This document shows, one piece after another, positions 47,286 through 59,762 of a stretch of 64,000 nucleotides of DNA. The stretch's first letter is position 1; each line of letters begins with the position of its first letter. The notes beneath the pieces are model-generated. The model saw only the letters and a list, made by a program, of their open reading frames with translations, had not been told where the DNA came from and did not search any database. The stretch comes from Dryococelus australis (Eukaryota > Arthropoda > Insecta > Phasmatodea > Phasmatidae), in contig CM056997.1 of the NCBI GenBank assembly GCA_029891345.1, positions 214,807,212 through 214,871,211 of the forward strand, given 5' to 3'. The position numbers and the translations under genes were made by a program.

Positions 47286-48304
47286 CTTTTAATAGTTAAT
47301 TTTTATTTTGTCAGAGAAAATCCTTTTGCTTTAGGGGCTGGATAGCTCAACTTTAAGGTACGGGATAAAATATCTAATTCTACCTCAATTTCCAATTCCT
47401 TAAATTTCACGGATTTTCACAAAGTATGTTAAAAATTCCCAAAAGTATCACACTAGACGTAGAAACTTTTTATTTGGCATTTCACCTGTGACAAGAGAGT
47501 GAGAAAATATTAACACAAATAACAAGGAGGTTTTCCAATTAATTAAATCCTATAATGGTTGATTCAGTAAGATCAGTCTCAGTTATTATTTACCACTCTC
47601 CTCGTATTCCTAGGCAACCTCTCCTTCCAGACTCCTATCCAGGGCAAACTAACTCTGAATAATTGTTTCCTCTACTAGCGGAGTTTAGTTTTTCCTATTC
47701 CCAAGCAGGAGGAGCAAACCCAGCTTTAATCTCTGTGCTGCAATTCTTGTCTCGTTGATTTGCTTCCAGTCTTTCTAAATTATTGTTATTATAAATCTCA
47801 ATATTTGACTTTGTATCTTTCCTGGGTTTATAACGGACTGTTTATATTGAAACACGGGAGAATTGTAAGGTAGCGATGGTGGCTATCACATTGCAAAATA
47901 AAAATAAATAAGCATTTAGGAAATTTATCAACTTTAAATACTTTTGTACTGCGTATATAGTAATTTCACTATTTACTAATAACAAACTTGTTGAATATAA
48001 ACTATAACAACGGTGTTGACAAGCTCAGGCGTAGGCAAGTCTGTAATAGGTTAGAAATATATTTGTAATTAATAGAAGAATATATTTCAGTTTTCTCCTG
48101 CACGCATAAAACTCCATAAATATCCATATGATACACTGAAACAATTATTCACTTGATGTAGCTGCTACAATGGTCGAAATTAATAAATAAACTACTATTT
48201 TAGCACTTATAAATAAAATAATTATAGTGACATATGTTTGGAGTTGTTTTACTTTTAATGAACTTTTGGACCTGTTGTATTTTATTTCATTTATAATGAG
48301 TGAT

Positions 48305-48412
48305 TGAAGAGATCTGGGCGGCTCTTAACATCGAGGTCTTGAGAGCCGATGAGGGTGAAGTGAGGTGAGTATGGAGCAGCGCCGGAATGAGAGGGCGGGG
48401 GAAACGGGAGTT
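48305..48412 (-). repeat. SINE body, second copy
   Basis: Matches the body of the SINE at 39475-39570 (agatctgg...ctcttaac...gagccgatga...ggagcagcgccggaatga), with about 15 extra bases (gggtgaagtgaggtg). No tRNA-like head. Confidence 0.6.
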
Positions 48413-49413
48413 TCTTTTATAATGCATCATTCTATATACAGGTTGATCCTGAACTCGAGCTAGCAATTTTTCCAGATTATTCGTTGTTGGAAATGAAACA
48501 GAAGACAAGGACCTATAACCTGATATGGTTATTAGAAGGAGACACGCGCCCTTGGAAACAGGGAATGAAAGTTGGTTATTTGCTAAATGTCTTAAACACA
48601 TGAAACTTAACAACAAAGTCTTAAATGGAATAAGTCTGTTTTATGATTATTAATGTAAACATGATCGTAACTTTGTAACAGTCGATAAACACCCGGGCCT
48701 TGACCTTGAACTGCGTTGCAGAGTGTTTGAAATCTTGTTTTTTTTTTTTTTTTTTTCGACGAAACTATTAAATGTGTGTCCAGTATGTTTACCTACCAAA
48801 ATACATCACACCCCAGACGAGGAAGGAATGTTACTTTAAAGTTACTACGCATTCTGTAAATGTTATTTTCGAGCTCTTCGATACGGGTAAAAACGGCTTT
48901 TTTTTTCGGACTGTTGTGTATTAAAACATGCTAACCGGATACTAGTCGAACTACGATTGAAGCTTGTGTGGAAATTCGCTACAGACTTTTCATCAATAAA
49001 ATAATAGCGTCACCACTGGAAGACCCATAGTTACACGCAGCACTAAGGGAACACTGTATGCCAAATCAGAGATCAGCGTATCAGCGGCGATGGCGCTTCT
49101 GTAGCGCGTCCCAGTTGAACCCTTATATGTAGCTCCCGCGCTTCTCCACCCTAAAAAATTGTGGGGGGGGGAGGGACGATGCAGGCAAGAGGGCACTTTG
49201 AACACACTTTCGTTAAGTAATAACAAGACAAGCTGTAATTTCCTATTGACGGGCGATGTTGTCGCTGGTCAAATGTTCACACTGATGGCAGATATCACAT
49301 TAGTCTAACACTATTCACGAATTTGTTGTTTCACATCACGTAGCTTCTAACAGTTTTGCAAACAAATAATTTTTAATTCTTGATTGCCAAAAGGCGTGCC
49401 TGTCCCTTGTTAG

Positions 49414-49914
49414 TTATGATAGTTCGAAGGTCGTGTTATGATTTCTGCCCCATTTTAAGAACAAAAAAAATCCATCAAAGTTAGTATTTGGAGTTGAAGA
49501 TAACCGGTTACTTGGTGGATGATATTGTCGGTTTTTGAGGCCTCGTTTTCTGTACGCCCCGCACAAGAGCACTCCCGAGGCAGTGACGCTAGAAACATAA
49601 CATACCGTTATACATACCCCTGACTCTAGAAACATAACCGCAGTCCATCGACGTCTACGCCACATACATACCGCTATACATACCCCCACCACATACCAGC
49701 GTCGCCAGAGCAAGGCAATCCTTCCCTCGCATTTCTTATCTTTTAGTGCTTCAAACACCCATTTAACCAACACTATCCTTTCCCACACTTTGATATAATA
49801 CAAGTCTTCTTTATACTTCATGAATTGCATTCTGTCGAGGTTAATGTTTCGATGTCTATGACGGTTTATCCCCCTCCCTATATGGTTCAGGTTAGAAGTA
49901 AGTACTGTCCCCAA
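49414..49914 (-). other. 166-codon open frame, unassigned
   Basis: An uninterrupted minus-strand frame with start MGTVLTSNLNHIGRG and a basic/aromatic middle (WERIVLVKWVFEALKD). Part of it overlays imperfect direct repeats 'cataccg(t/c)tatacatacccc' at 49601 and 49665. No domain, promoter or neighbour supports expression. Could be chance. Confidence 0.2.
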
Positions 49915-50129
49915 TCATGGCCGTGGTTGCAGGATCCCAGAAAACCCACAATACAAGTGTCCTATAATATTTCCTGCGCGAATGGGGCTCAGCCAGTGAG
50001 ATGTAGGCCATGTTCGGCTTAAGTAATATGGACTAATTGAACCAGTAAGATGGTTTGCGAGTCATTAACCCATACGTAAGATCGTTGTTCAGTGAGCTTC
50101 GCAGTAGGGTTAGGGAATATTTCCCGGAA

Positions 50130-51230
50130 TTCCAAAGAACGGTTCCGGAGAGAGGAACTGGAAGTAGGGTTCCGAGCAAGCCAAATGAACGGTTCCGTCG
50201 GAACGACACACTATTCCACCACTTCTGCACAGAAAGCACACAATTTTTTTTTTGAATGTTTTGTGGCTAACTTCTAATCAGTGAACAAATTATAAACCAC
50301 TCCTTAAAATTTGTATACCGCAAAAAACTATTTAAGTACCTTGAGTTGCTGAATCCGGCGATTGGATGGAACTGTTCGCAGCCTCGGAACTGTGAAGTCT
50401 CGGAGTTAATGTAGACTTGCGAACGGTTCCGGCAAATGAACTGAACCACGTACAATATCGGAACTGTTGTGAACTGTTCAAAACACATGAAATATAGTAC
50501 CAAACCCACAGTAGAACAGAAATGTGTATAATTTTTCAATAGATAGTTTCATTGCCACATGAACACTACAACAGGTGTATTTTTTTTTTTTTTTGTTCAA
50601 AATGTTTCGCTCTAACTTACCGATAAGCTAAAATATGCTAGAATGCATGATCATTTTTTCTCAAACTAAACCTTTTCTTGCGGTGTTTCTGTGGACATAA
50701 ATCTAACGTGTTTTTGCAAGTTGTGTGACGTAAAATATTACGTGTTTTTGCAAGTTGTGTGACGTAAAATATTACGTGTTTTTTCAAGTTGTGTGACGTA
50801 AAATATTACGTGTTTTTGCAAGTTGTGTGACGTAAAATATTACGGCATTAAAGAGTAAACACAAAATAATTACAATGTAAGAAAATGCGAAAAAGATTGT
50901 TGGTACTCAGTTTTCTGCGATAGTTTAAACTGCGACAAAATTATTTGAGTATGAATGACATTTCTTTCACGATATATTTTCTTACATAAAATGAGTAGTA
51001 ATTGTGGTTATATCACAGCAGTAATACATTCATTTAATCGGGAAGTGTTCGTGTAATGTGTATATGTCCCTCCCTAATTACTAGATTCACGATTACGTCA
51101 TAGGAAAGATTACATGCAGAACACGTGATACATCGAGTGTTTTATGAACCGTTCCGAAATGAACGGTTAAAAAGAACGGTTATTTTGATGAACTGGAACG
51201 TGGTTCATGAAAATCAGAACGATTACCATA
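50130..51230. repeat. Region rich in GAACGGTT/AACCGTTC motifs, decayed transposon suspected
   Basis: Clusters of gaacggttccg-type words near 50137-50195, 50390-50420 and 51140-51185 in both orientations. Such words are frequent in hAT-like nonautonomous elements. I could not define matching terminal inverted repeats or a target duplication. Confidence 0.3.
50706..50841. repeat. 34-bp tandem repeat, four copies
   Basis: Four copies of ACGTGTTTTTGCAAGTTGTG followed by TGACGTAAAATATT in perfect 34-bp register; one copy has T for G at position 11. Each unit carries ACGT and a CRE-like TGACGTAA. Confidence 0.93.
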
Positions 51231-51423
51231 TCTACTTCGCAGTGCGCAGAACACAACAGAAATTGCCTACAAGTGAGTAATGTACACAAATGTGTTCACT
51301 GGGTGAGAATGGGCTAATGTGGAAATAGCCAACAATTCCCGTAACGACCCATTGTCTGTAGCGATGAGTGCAAGTCAGTGAGACTACAGCTGGCTAGCAC
51401 AAATATGACGAGGGAAGACGGCT

Positions 51424-52060
51424 CAGCCACAAGGCAGACACTTCGCTTGTGTTCAACAGACCAAGTGCTCTTCAGCCACAAGGCAGACACTTCGCTTGTG
51501 TTCAACAGACCAAGTGCTTTTCAGCCACAAGGCAGACACTTCGCTTGTGTTCAACAGACCAAGTGCTCTTCAGCCACAAGGCAGACACTTCGCTTGTGTT
51601 CAACAGACCAAGTGCTTTTCAGCCACAAGGCAGACACTTCGCTTGTGTTCAACAGACCAAGTGCTTTTCAGCCACAAGGCAGACACTTCGCTTGTGTTCA
51701 ACAGACCAAGTGCTCTTCAGCCACAAGGCAGACACTTCGCTTGTGTTCAACAGACGAAGTGCTTTTCAACCACAAGGCAGACACTTCGCTTGTGTTCAAC
51801 AGACCAAGTGCTCTTCAGCCACAAGGCAGACACTTCGCTTGTGTTCAACAGACGAAGTGCTCTTCAGCCACAAGGCAGACACTTCGCTTGTGTTCAACAG
51901 ACCAAGTGCTCTTCAGCCACAAGGCAGACACTTCGCTTGTGTTCAACAGACGAAGTGCTTTTCAGCCACAAGGCAGACACTTCGCTTGTGTTCAACAGAC
52001 GAAGTGCTTTTCAGCCACAAGGCAGACACTTCGCTTGTGTTCAACAGACGAAGTGCTTTC
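51424..52060 (+). repeat. 49-bp tandem repeat, 13 copies, open in all three plus frames
   Basis: Thirteen head-to-tail copies of a 49-bp unit (start CAGCCACAAGGCAGACACTT). Two main variable sites are gaCcaagtg/gaCGaagtg and ctCtt/ctTtt. The unit has no stop in any plus frame, so three long overlapping frames (245-278 and 204 codons) result, each with the same 49-residue period. In CG-type units CACTTCG and CGAAGTG form a perfect inverted pair. Most CG-type units lie toward the right end. Confidence 0.95.
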
Positions 52061-55000
52061 TGAAGGGCGTCTGCACATTGGAAATAATAAGTTTTTGCTG
52101 GCTGTCTGCGCCGGGGGAGATAAAGAATGGGATAACGGTCAGGTCGCTATACCGACTAGAATTGGCCTGTGTTCTCAATGTGAAATGCTTACAAAGGGAC
52201 GTCGGAGTAGCTGAACTCAGAATGGCAACATGACTTCTTGTGAGGATGGAGGAAGGAAAGAAGGGGAGAAACTTAGACCATCTAGCACATAGACTGGCGT
52301 GGCGAGGTGTTCTTGCAGGCAGCATTGTGAGCGCACTCATCATTCATCTATTCTCAGACATACCAGTTCTTACAAACGACAGTTACACGTGCCACAAATT
52401 GTTGCATGTGTATTTATTGAATCAGTCTATTTTGTTCTAATAATGTTGCATTTCGGGAAGCAAGTAACTTCGATTCATTTGAAGCTACAATTTGAAGAGA
52501 TTATTGAACGTATGACGCTCGAACAGAACCAGTGACTTATTTTTTGCTAAATAATTTGTGTGCATAATGATTCGCAATACGCTATGTAGACAGTGTCACT
52601 ACTGTGGCCTTGAGTAGTCACATTTACATCTAGCCGGCCCACTCAGGACCCTCTACCTGCAAGGAAGACATTCTGTGATTGGCTCGTACACAACAAACAC
52701 GCGTGAAGAAAGTTTGGACTGCAGTAGTCTGCTGTTTCTCTGAGAGACAATGTCTTCTTACTTGAATGTGCCAATTATACCTAACTTTGTTTACTTGATA
52801 ACGAAAGACTGTCATTCGTGGGCAGGTAGCTCACAAGCGAGATGATAAAAATCAACCACTCACTACAGTGGACCTGCCGTGAAATGTATCGACATACAAA
52901 AAGTTATTAAATATTTTGGTATTTAGGCGTCCCTAACCTATGCCTGGGGAATATTATTAAATACAGCTAGTCGTGAAAGTGTTCCACAAATCACTTGCCC
53001 CACACGTGAGTAACACTTTGACCGCCTTGTGAAATGTATATGCACAGCTGTATTTTCATTCTGGTCACGATCATCACATTTACTCATGTGACTTTGTTAC
53101 ATTTTTCAAAGTTTGTTTTATACAATATGATACTTTTTTTTGTCTTGTTGAACTTGATAAATTCAATAAAAAGACCTTAAAAAAACACATTTTACTAAAA
53201 GTATGGTGGCAGTCAAACTGTTTTAAAGCAGTTTTAGGGGTATAACTTTCGCGAAAAGAGTTATATACAGGCCAGATATCAGTCTTATACTTACACACTT
53301 GCAGTATTTGGTTGATTACTGGTAGCGAATTTTTGTGACATAAATTTTCTGTTTGACTAGGCCAGTCAGAGTTACACTTATAGAATTTGAACACAATATT
53401 TGGTTATATAGAGCCAAAAATATATCAAGTTGCACTAACAAAGTATTTAGTCGAGTAACGAAGATTTGAAAAACAACCAAATTAATTTCATCCATCTAAC
53501 AAAATACACGTTTGAATACACAAAATCATTGTGTCGGGCCAAAAAAAATTATACTGTCGACAAAATATTTTGTCCAATCAACTACATATATTAGATTGGC
53601 CACTTATTTGATTGCCTCGAATCGAAAACGCACCTCCAGAATTTGCTTGTATTTTTTGTTGCAATTAGGATATTAACAGTGCTTGTTAGTGCATCTATTG
53701 ATGCTCAATAGTCGTAAAAACACACTAATAAATCAAGCTCAACAGGAAATTGAAAAGGACAGCTGTAAAACTTGAAGTAAATGTTTGCACATATTATCCA
53801 TTATTTGCAGTGTATGTTTCTCAAAACATTCCAACTTCATCAGTAGTTACGTTAACTGAGCTTACTAAGGCGTAGCTCTTGGATGCAGAGGTTGATCCAT
53901 CAATTCGAATTTCGGTCGAAATTCCAAAATATTGTGTATCTAGCCAAACTGTTTAGTGTAAGTGGAGTCAAACAAATATTTAGTTGCACCAACTAATTCT
54001 TTGTCTGGGGCAACCAAATAAAAACAAAAAAATAATGTGTGTTGTAGGGACGTGTCGGTTCTGGCCCACTTGGTATTAATTGATGGCTTATCAGATTAAT
54101 TGGATAAACTGATTATTTGCATATCAGATTAAAGTTGGTTGGACATTACGTAATCGGATTAAGTATTAATCGGGTTTGGCAAATTTCCCAAATTTATGGA
54201 ATTAAAAAAAATATATTTGTTATTAATTTCTTATCTTGTAATTTGTATTTTGGGAGGGGTGGTGTGTGTAATAGAGGAGAGATGTTTACTGTCTGACGTT
54301 GGGGAATGGGTATATATGTAATTATGGTATTGCAAAGGAGCAATACATGACCATTCAGAGAGCAACAGCACGACACATCCATTCAATTGGGAGATCAGTG
54401 TCAGGACTGAGCAGCTCCAAAATACACCCATTCTGGGCAGACTCTGAATGCATACTGAGCACAAATTAGATACAGCATAAATTTCGGCGAAGCAAATATT
54501 TTAATCAAAAGAGACGACAAAATACGATTTATGTTCAAATACACAAAGGCAGTTTAATAAATTAATTAAAATGTTCATAACTCCTCGAATATCACAAAAG
54601 AAACAAATGCTAACTAACTGAACTCTACTTTAATTATGCGATTACTACACATAAAAAATCGGAATAATATATCAAACACGAGACATTAAAATTTTACTTT
54701 AATCATGTGATTACCACCATACAAATATTACATAACAGCCCGGTTACATCGCAAACAACACGAAAAGAAATATACCAATCAAATCCAAAACTATTTCCCA
54801 ACCAATATAATATACGACAGAATAAATTACATGGAACAATATAACACTTTAATCAGGCGATTATTACACTCACATCAAACTAATCACGTATCACACACGA
54901 ACATATAGGTCATAAAATCGCAATTCACAAATCAATAAAAAAACACATGAATTACAAGCAACTTACCCTATTTTCACGTCAAAACTTACCAGCAATCCAC

Positions 55001-55536
55001 ATGTCAAAGAAAAACACCTTCAATGGGATATAAACACGATAGCGCACTTCTCCTTCTTCAGCTCTCAAGAGCAAAACATAATTATCGAAACACAAATACT
55101 TTCCCCTCTCGCCTTCCACGAACTGAATGAATACACTAATGTTAACCAGTAATTAATATAACTTATCTGAAGCGAACATTTATTGAAAACACTTGAAGTA
55201 TAAACATTTCACAAACGCGTCTTTCATTAACTCATAAGACAGTCACAAGAAAAATTGTTTCACGCTCAATGCCTGCCTATTGCGTAAGCCCGATGGACCT
55301 AGTTTGTTATATCACATGTTGGGATTAATAATAAAAATGCACTACCACGACCAGGATATTACAAATGCGTATTCCTTTAGTCCGACATACACAAGACTGC
55401 AGCCAACCGCGCCCTATCGCTCCGACTCATCACTCTTAACCTTCGCCAGTTGTGAAAATCCATCAGACGCAATTCACATTAGTAATAGGAAACATTTCAA
55501 TTAATGAAACCTAATAAATGCCCGAAGCAAATATAC
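52061..55536. other. AT-rich intergenic DNA
   Basis: No supported gene. Small frames at 53080-53394 and 55280-55504 lack motifs. A loose inverted resemblance between 53395-53450 and 53960-54020 ('atttggtt', 'agttgcac') hints at a decayed DNA transposon but is too weak to call. Confidence 0.45.
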
Positions 55537-56388
55537 TGTTACAATTTCTCTCTCTAGAAATTAAGTGGGTTGTACCAAGTACGTTAAGGGATGGAGGTCT
55601 TAATTAAATTAAATATTTAATTATAATTTCCTTACTTTATTTAAAATAACAATAGCAAAATTCTCTGAATTAAAATAAATTGATACCACTTGCTGTTCAC
55701 AACTAATTACTCCAATTTCATGCAATTTATAATTACCACAAATAAATCAATTAAATTAAACAATTAAATATCAGTCCCTATAGACAGTGTGTATCAACCT
55801 ATTCAAATATTCTAGAAAATATGTGTCCAAATTAACAGTTCGAATATTTACAATAAAATCTGTATTACACTTCCATTAGATCCCACCTCTGTTCTGTCTA
55901 TGTCCCACCAGTAGCAATGTTCTACAGACCTCCAAGCGCCGTCATGCACAGTAGGCTTCACTAGTCAGTTCTACACCTTCTCGTCCATTCACGCCATGAA
56001 CACCTCGCTCGCCGCCGTCCCGCAATCGCCTGTCATCGCGCACGGTCTGCTAGGTGGCCTCCATCAAAGACTGCTGGCCGCTGGGTTGTGGCAGTATATA
56101 TAGTGTCTTAGACTGCCACCTAGAATCTTCCCCAATAACCGTGATGCATCGCAGAGGGCCGAGGTGCCAGCTAGTCTCACCAAAACATTCTTGCATTGTC
56201 GCCAGACCCGTCAAAACCTTGAGCAGGGGAGAGAGGCCGTGACACATGCAAGGTGCCGAGCAGCACGACAGCCCAATGGCCGCTTTCCATTATTCACTTA
56301 TTTTCCAGAAAGGTGGATCAGGAGGCAACCCGGGAGGTAGGGAGGTTGGAGATGGGGTGTGTTTAGTGCAGTGCAGCAGCACGTAACA
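55537..56388 (-). mobile_element. Solo LTR of the gypsy-1 family (copy C)
   Basis: 852 bp with clean termini TGTTACAATT ... GCACGTAACA and a TATA box at 56094-56101, same family as 1632-2596 and 17746-18715. Flanks ATAC and ATAT suggest a 4-bp target duplication with one change. No internal sequence on either side, so it is a solo LTR. A minus-strand frame within it (56050-56247) is LTR sequence, not a gene. Confidence 0.85.
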
Positions 56389-57390
56389 ATATGAATACAT
56401 GCAAGTTTAATAAATATACAAACCAAATGTGAAATGAAGCATGTAATATGGGATAACCTCAGCATGTAAAAGACGTCCACTAGGCCTCACTCCAACCAGG
56501 CCAACTGTCCCCTCAGAGCTGACCTCTCCCGAGATAATTGCGAATGTGCGCTCAACCCCCCCCCCCCCCCCCTTGATGATAATAGAGTGTGTTTACCCGA
56601 CCTGGATACCAAATAATAAGCCGGTGCCGCTATGATGGTCCAAAGGCACTGCCCAAGTGCCAGGCCAAGATAACTTCAAGGAAATTTCAGTTACTAACAA
56701 CTGAATTAAACAAAACATAATCCCATTAAAACCACCATGTCTCCAGCAAAGTACACTTATTCCGGAAAAAATATTTCAATTCCAGGAAATTCTAATTATC
56801 GGAAAACTTTTTACCAATTCAACATAATATTAGGATAAAATATGAACATATTAAGAATTTTGATATTCCCAATTAGTTATAGGAATACTTTTATTAAAAA
56901 TACTATGTGTTATTTGTTCACCCGTATTGGCTCTCAAGGCATAAAACTAAATATTTGAAATATGTTTTTAAACTGTTTTACATCAAACAAACATTCTCCA
57001 AGCAGTTTGGTACCTAACACAATTCCAATAAGAATTTTAAACGAAGGTATAGATTCTGAAATATTATTAACCAACAAAATACGTTTTTGCGTGTTTTTTT
57101 ATACCAAACACAAATCCCATATACGTAATAAGTAAAGACTGTCTCTAATAACTCCCTTTTACAAATACACCCAAGTAAGATTGTCGTTATAGCAGTTACA
57201 ATAGAAAGACATATACTTGGACAAATGCACACATATTTTATTTTAAAACAATATGTTTCGATAAAATACTAATGGTTTACCACATATCCAGCCTGAAAGA
57301 ACTCATAAAATGCCAAATTGAATGATATTTTCGAAAAGATCTTATTTTAAGCAAAAGTCGAAGAAAATGGTGGCCATTTTGGATTCGATT
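56389..57390. other. Noncoding spacer before the gene array
   Basis: Contains a C-run (56555-56573) and AT-rich DNA. No coding frame supported. Confidence 0.5.
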
Positions 57391-57430
57391 ACTATATAAG
57401 AAGGAACAAATTAGTTTTTTTCTCAATCAT
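57391..57430 (+). promoter_or_regulatory. TATA/initiator pair ahead of the gene array
   Basis: CTATATAAG at 57392-57400 and a TCA at 57423-57425, placing a start site 30 bases below TATAAG. The leader that follows (57430-57615) has a repeated cc(a/t)aggcatac-type word and a GT after 'aagcag' at 57610 that could be a splice donor. Confidence 0.4.
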
Positions 57431-57675
57431 AAGTCAGCAGTTGTCGAAGTCAGATTGTGTTGGGTGTGTATCACCATCAGATTTATATCAATCAACCGAT
57501 TTCACCAAGACATACTACAGCATTCTCCTAGACATACATCAATCAACAGGCTCCTCCGAGGCATACTAGAACCTTCTCCAAGGCATACAACAGTCTACAA
57601 GCTTCACCAAGATATAAAGCAGGTAATATGCACAATGGACACTGCTGTGATTCTTGTGATGAAGACTGAGTGAGA

Positions 57676-58431
57676 ATGTTTTACATGATTTTAGCTTGCG
57701 GACAAAGAAAAATGCTCTTAAGTTTAGATATTGAGAATCTGCGCTCTCTACTTCCTAAAGCCTTCATAATAACATTTACATCTCATGAGAGTCAATATGT
57801 GTACTCATTCCTCTAAGAGGAACTAAGGGGTGATGAGGGTACAGTGTCGTATTTGCCTTGTAATGAAGATTGCCTGTATGATACACCAACTTTTTTCAAT
57901 GATTCAAACACAATCCATCTGAGAAGAGATTTTGTAATTCGAAGGTGGCAAAATGTAATGCAACTTATTAATAGCCCTGATTTACCAAGGGATTACTCAG
58001 GGATGGACAAAGTAGATTCAGAAGCCACAAGTGAAGTTTTGTATACATACTATGTAAATAGACTTTGTAAATGTTATATTCTTCAATTCTAACAGAACCA
58101 TGATTGAAACAGTCTAAACATGATATGCTATGGACAAGGATTCAAAAATCATTACAAGTCTTTTGCCATTAAAAAGCTAACAATATCATTTGTGAATTAT
58201 GATAATAACATTAAAGTATTAAGTTTCAAATGACCCGAGCCATGGTCTGCTTTAAACCCAGAAGTGAAAATAATGTTTCGGCATCAAAAATATGAAGTAC
58301 ATGATTTGAAACAGGATTCTGGTGTTATAGCTTATGAAGACTTTCCAATACATGAACGACGTACTCCTCGAAGACAATTCCGTTTATGTAATAGGAAAAA
58401 TGCAGAAGAAAATTTTAAAAAGTCTGCCTAA
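57676..58431 (+). pseudogene. Array gene 1: unknown protein of about 250 codons with in-frame stops
   Basis: One continuous plus-strand frame from MFYMILACGQRKM (57676) to a TAA at 58431, interrupted by in-frame stops near 57822, 58090, 58105 and 58231 but by no frameshift. Parts: a hydrophobic start, SLDIENLRSLLPKAF, YLPCNEDCLYDTPTFF, a helical segment RRDFVIRRWQNVMQLI, VLYTYYVNRLCKC, and a basic end (HERRTPRRQFRLCNR). Just past the stop the same frame reads CRNCKH, so the protein may have gone on into a cysteine-rich tail. I do not recognise the family. Long non-repetitive composition with charged helices argues for a real former gene. Confidence 0.5.
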
Positions 58432-58649
58432 TGCAGAAATTGTAAACATTAGAAGATACCACATTTTTGTTCAAGCATTAATTCACTAGTAAACTGCTAT
58501 AACACTAATCATTGTGATAAAAATAATGTTTTTGTTCACAATGCAAAAGCAAAGAATTGAGAGAGTATATGTATCAACCTCCTACCTACATGTGAAGATA
58601 ATAATTTAAAATGGTTTGTTACAAGTTCATACCTGTGTAAGACATTGAA

Positions 58650-58955
58650 ATGGAGACATTCAAACCAGAGCAGATGTACGTGAGTTTGGTGTGTGGATAC
58701 AAGAGAGTATGATTCAAATCTAAAGGAAATACATTCTACCAATTACAGATGTGTAACAGGGATGAACATTGGAATTTTTCATAAAGTCTTGCAGGAAATA
58801 TCTATAAAGAACGGGTATTGTGTTACTAACTAGAAGGCTGCTTGGTTTTCAACATGAAACCCGACAGCGAACTACCCTACAGTTCAAACAATCTATGTTT
58901 TAAAACTAGAAGTGAAGAAATAACCAACGAACCAGGATCTAAACAAATAAAATAA
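58650..58955 (+). pseudogene. Array gene 2: repeated-domain paralogue, copy 1
   Basis: 102 codons in one frame with three internal stops. Start METFKPEQMYVSLVCGYKRV, then LQMCNRDEHWNFS and MKPDSELPYSSN. It aligns with the genes at 59257 and 59760: M..F.P...Y...(G)Y.RV.F, then Q(M/V).....E(H/Y)W, then a PDS.LPYS segment. Family unknown. No TATA box is seen directly upstream, unlike the other two copies. Confidence 0.5.
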
Positions 58956-59220
58956 AATAAAGTAGAGAGTTCTACAACAGCCCTACAGTATGGAAAGAAT
59001 CATACAATAACAAGCAGCACACCGCGCAAATGCAAGGAAGCAGCCAACTTCAAATGTCGCCTTGTGGAATGTGAGAATGTGAAGTATGGCTGAGCAACAT
59101 TTTGGCTGCAAATTCGATTTAACCATGATGTCATTGGGAAAAGATTAAATTTCAAGTTGATGTTATAAAACATACTTGGAGATACACTCCTAACAAAATG
59201 TCTAAACATTTTCTTTAAAC

Positions 59221-59256
59221 TATATAAAGGAGGAAACATATAGCAGATTATCAGTT
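59221..59256 (+). promoter_or_regulatory. TATA plus Inr directly ahead of array gene 3
   Basis: TATATAAAGGAG at 59221-59232 and a perfect TCAGTT initiator at 59251-59256, with TATAAA 30 bases above the predicted start A (59253). The ATG follows at 59257, leaving a leader of about four bases. Confidence 0.6.
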
Positions 59257-59712
59257 ATGATGGAGAGGTTCGATCCATCACATCAGTATGCAAGTATTAA
59301 TTCAGGTTACAGAAGAGTGTGGTTTCGAGTTGAAGAAGATAGTCTACTACAGATTCAAATGTATAACAGAAAAGAACATTGGTGTTTCTCATTAATTAGT
59401 CCGACATGTATTCTAAAAGTTTTAGACATTTGATATGGAAAACTATGTGCTTTGTATAATTTTCTTCCTGATAGTACGTTACCCTACAGTGGGAATATGT
59501 TAGTATTTGAAGCTCTATGTAAATACATTATGAAATGCACATCATGCAAGAAAATTGAATACATTATGCAAAAGGATTGTTGTAGTTCTTTTCCTATAGT
59601 GTGGAGCGAACAATGTGACAACAAGGAACATGTTACACATATAGATAACCAAGAATTAACGTCTCCCTGTGGTATGTGGCATTGCAAAGTCTTTCAAAGC
59701 AAGAATATCTAA
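59257..59712 (+). pseudogene. Array gene 3: repeated-domain paralogue, copy 2
   Basis: The best preserved copy: 151 residues in one frame with a single TGA at 59431. Start MMERFDPSHQYAS, then GYRRVWFRVEEDSLLQIQMY, NRKEHWCFSLISPTCIL, LYNFLPDSTLPYSGN and a Cys-rich C-terminal half (CTSCKKIEY, DCCSSFP, SPCGMWHCKVF). Nine or more cysteines after residue 85 suggest metal binding or disulfides; that is inference. There is no signal peptide or membrane span. It lies between its two paralogues on the same strand with its own TATA/Inr. Confidence 0.58.
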
Positions 59713-59717
59713 TCTGC

Positions 59718-59762
59718 CAGACTATATAAAGGAATGAATAATGCAATAAAGTGTTAATCATG
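59718..59762 (+). promoter_or_regulatory. TATA box ahead of array gene 4
   Basis: GACTATATAAAGGAA (59720-59734) nearly repeats the AACTATATAAAGGAG of the previous gene and lies at almost the same distance from the ATG (59760). The initiator is weaker (TCATGG). Confidence 0.5.

Noticed and set aside
51378..52233. Three overlapping long open frames (204-278 codons)
   Set aside because: They are a by-product of a stop-free 49-bp repeat read in three phases; no unique N- or C-terminal domain supports a protein.
53395..54020. DNA transposon with terminal inverted repeats
   Set aside because: Only short words (atttggtt, agttgcac) pair; no target duplication or transposase was found.
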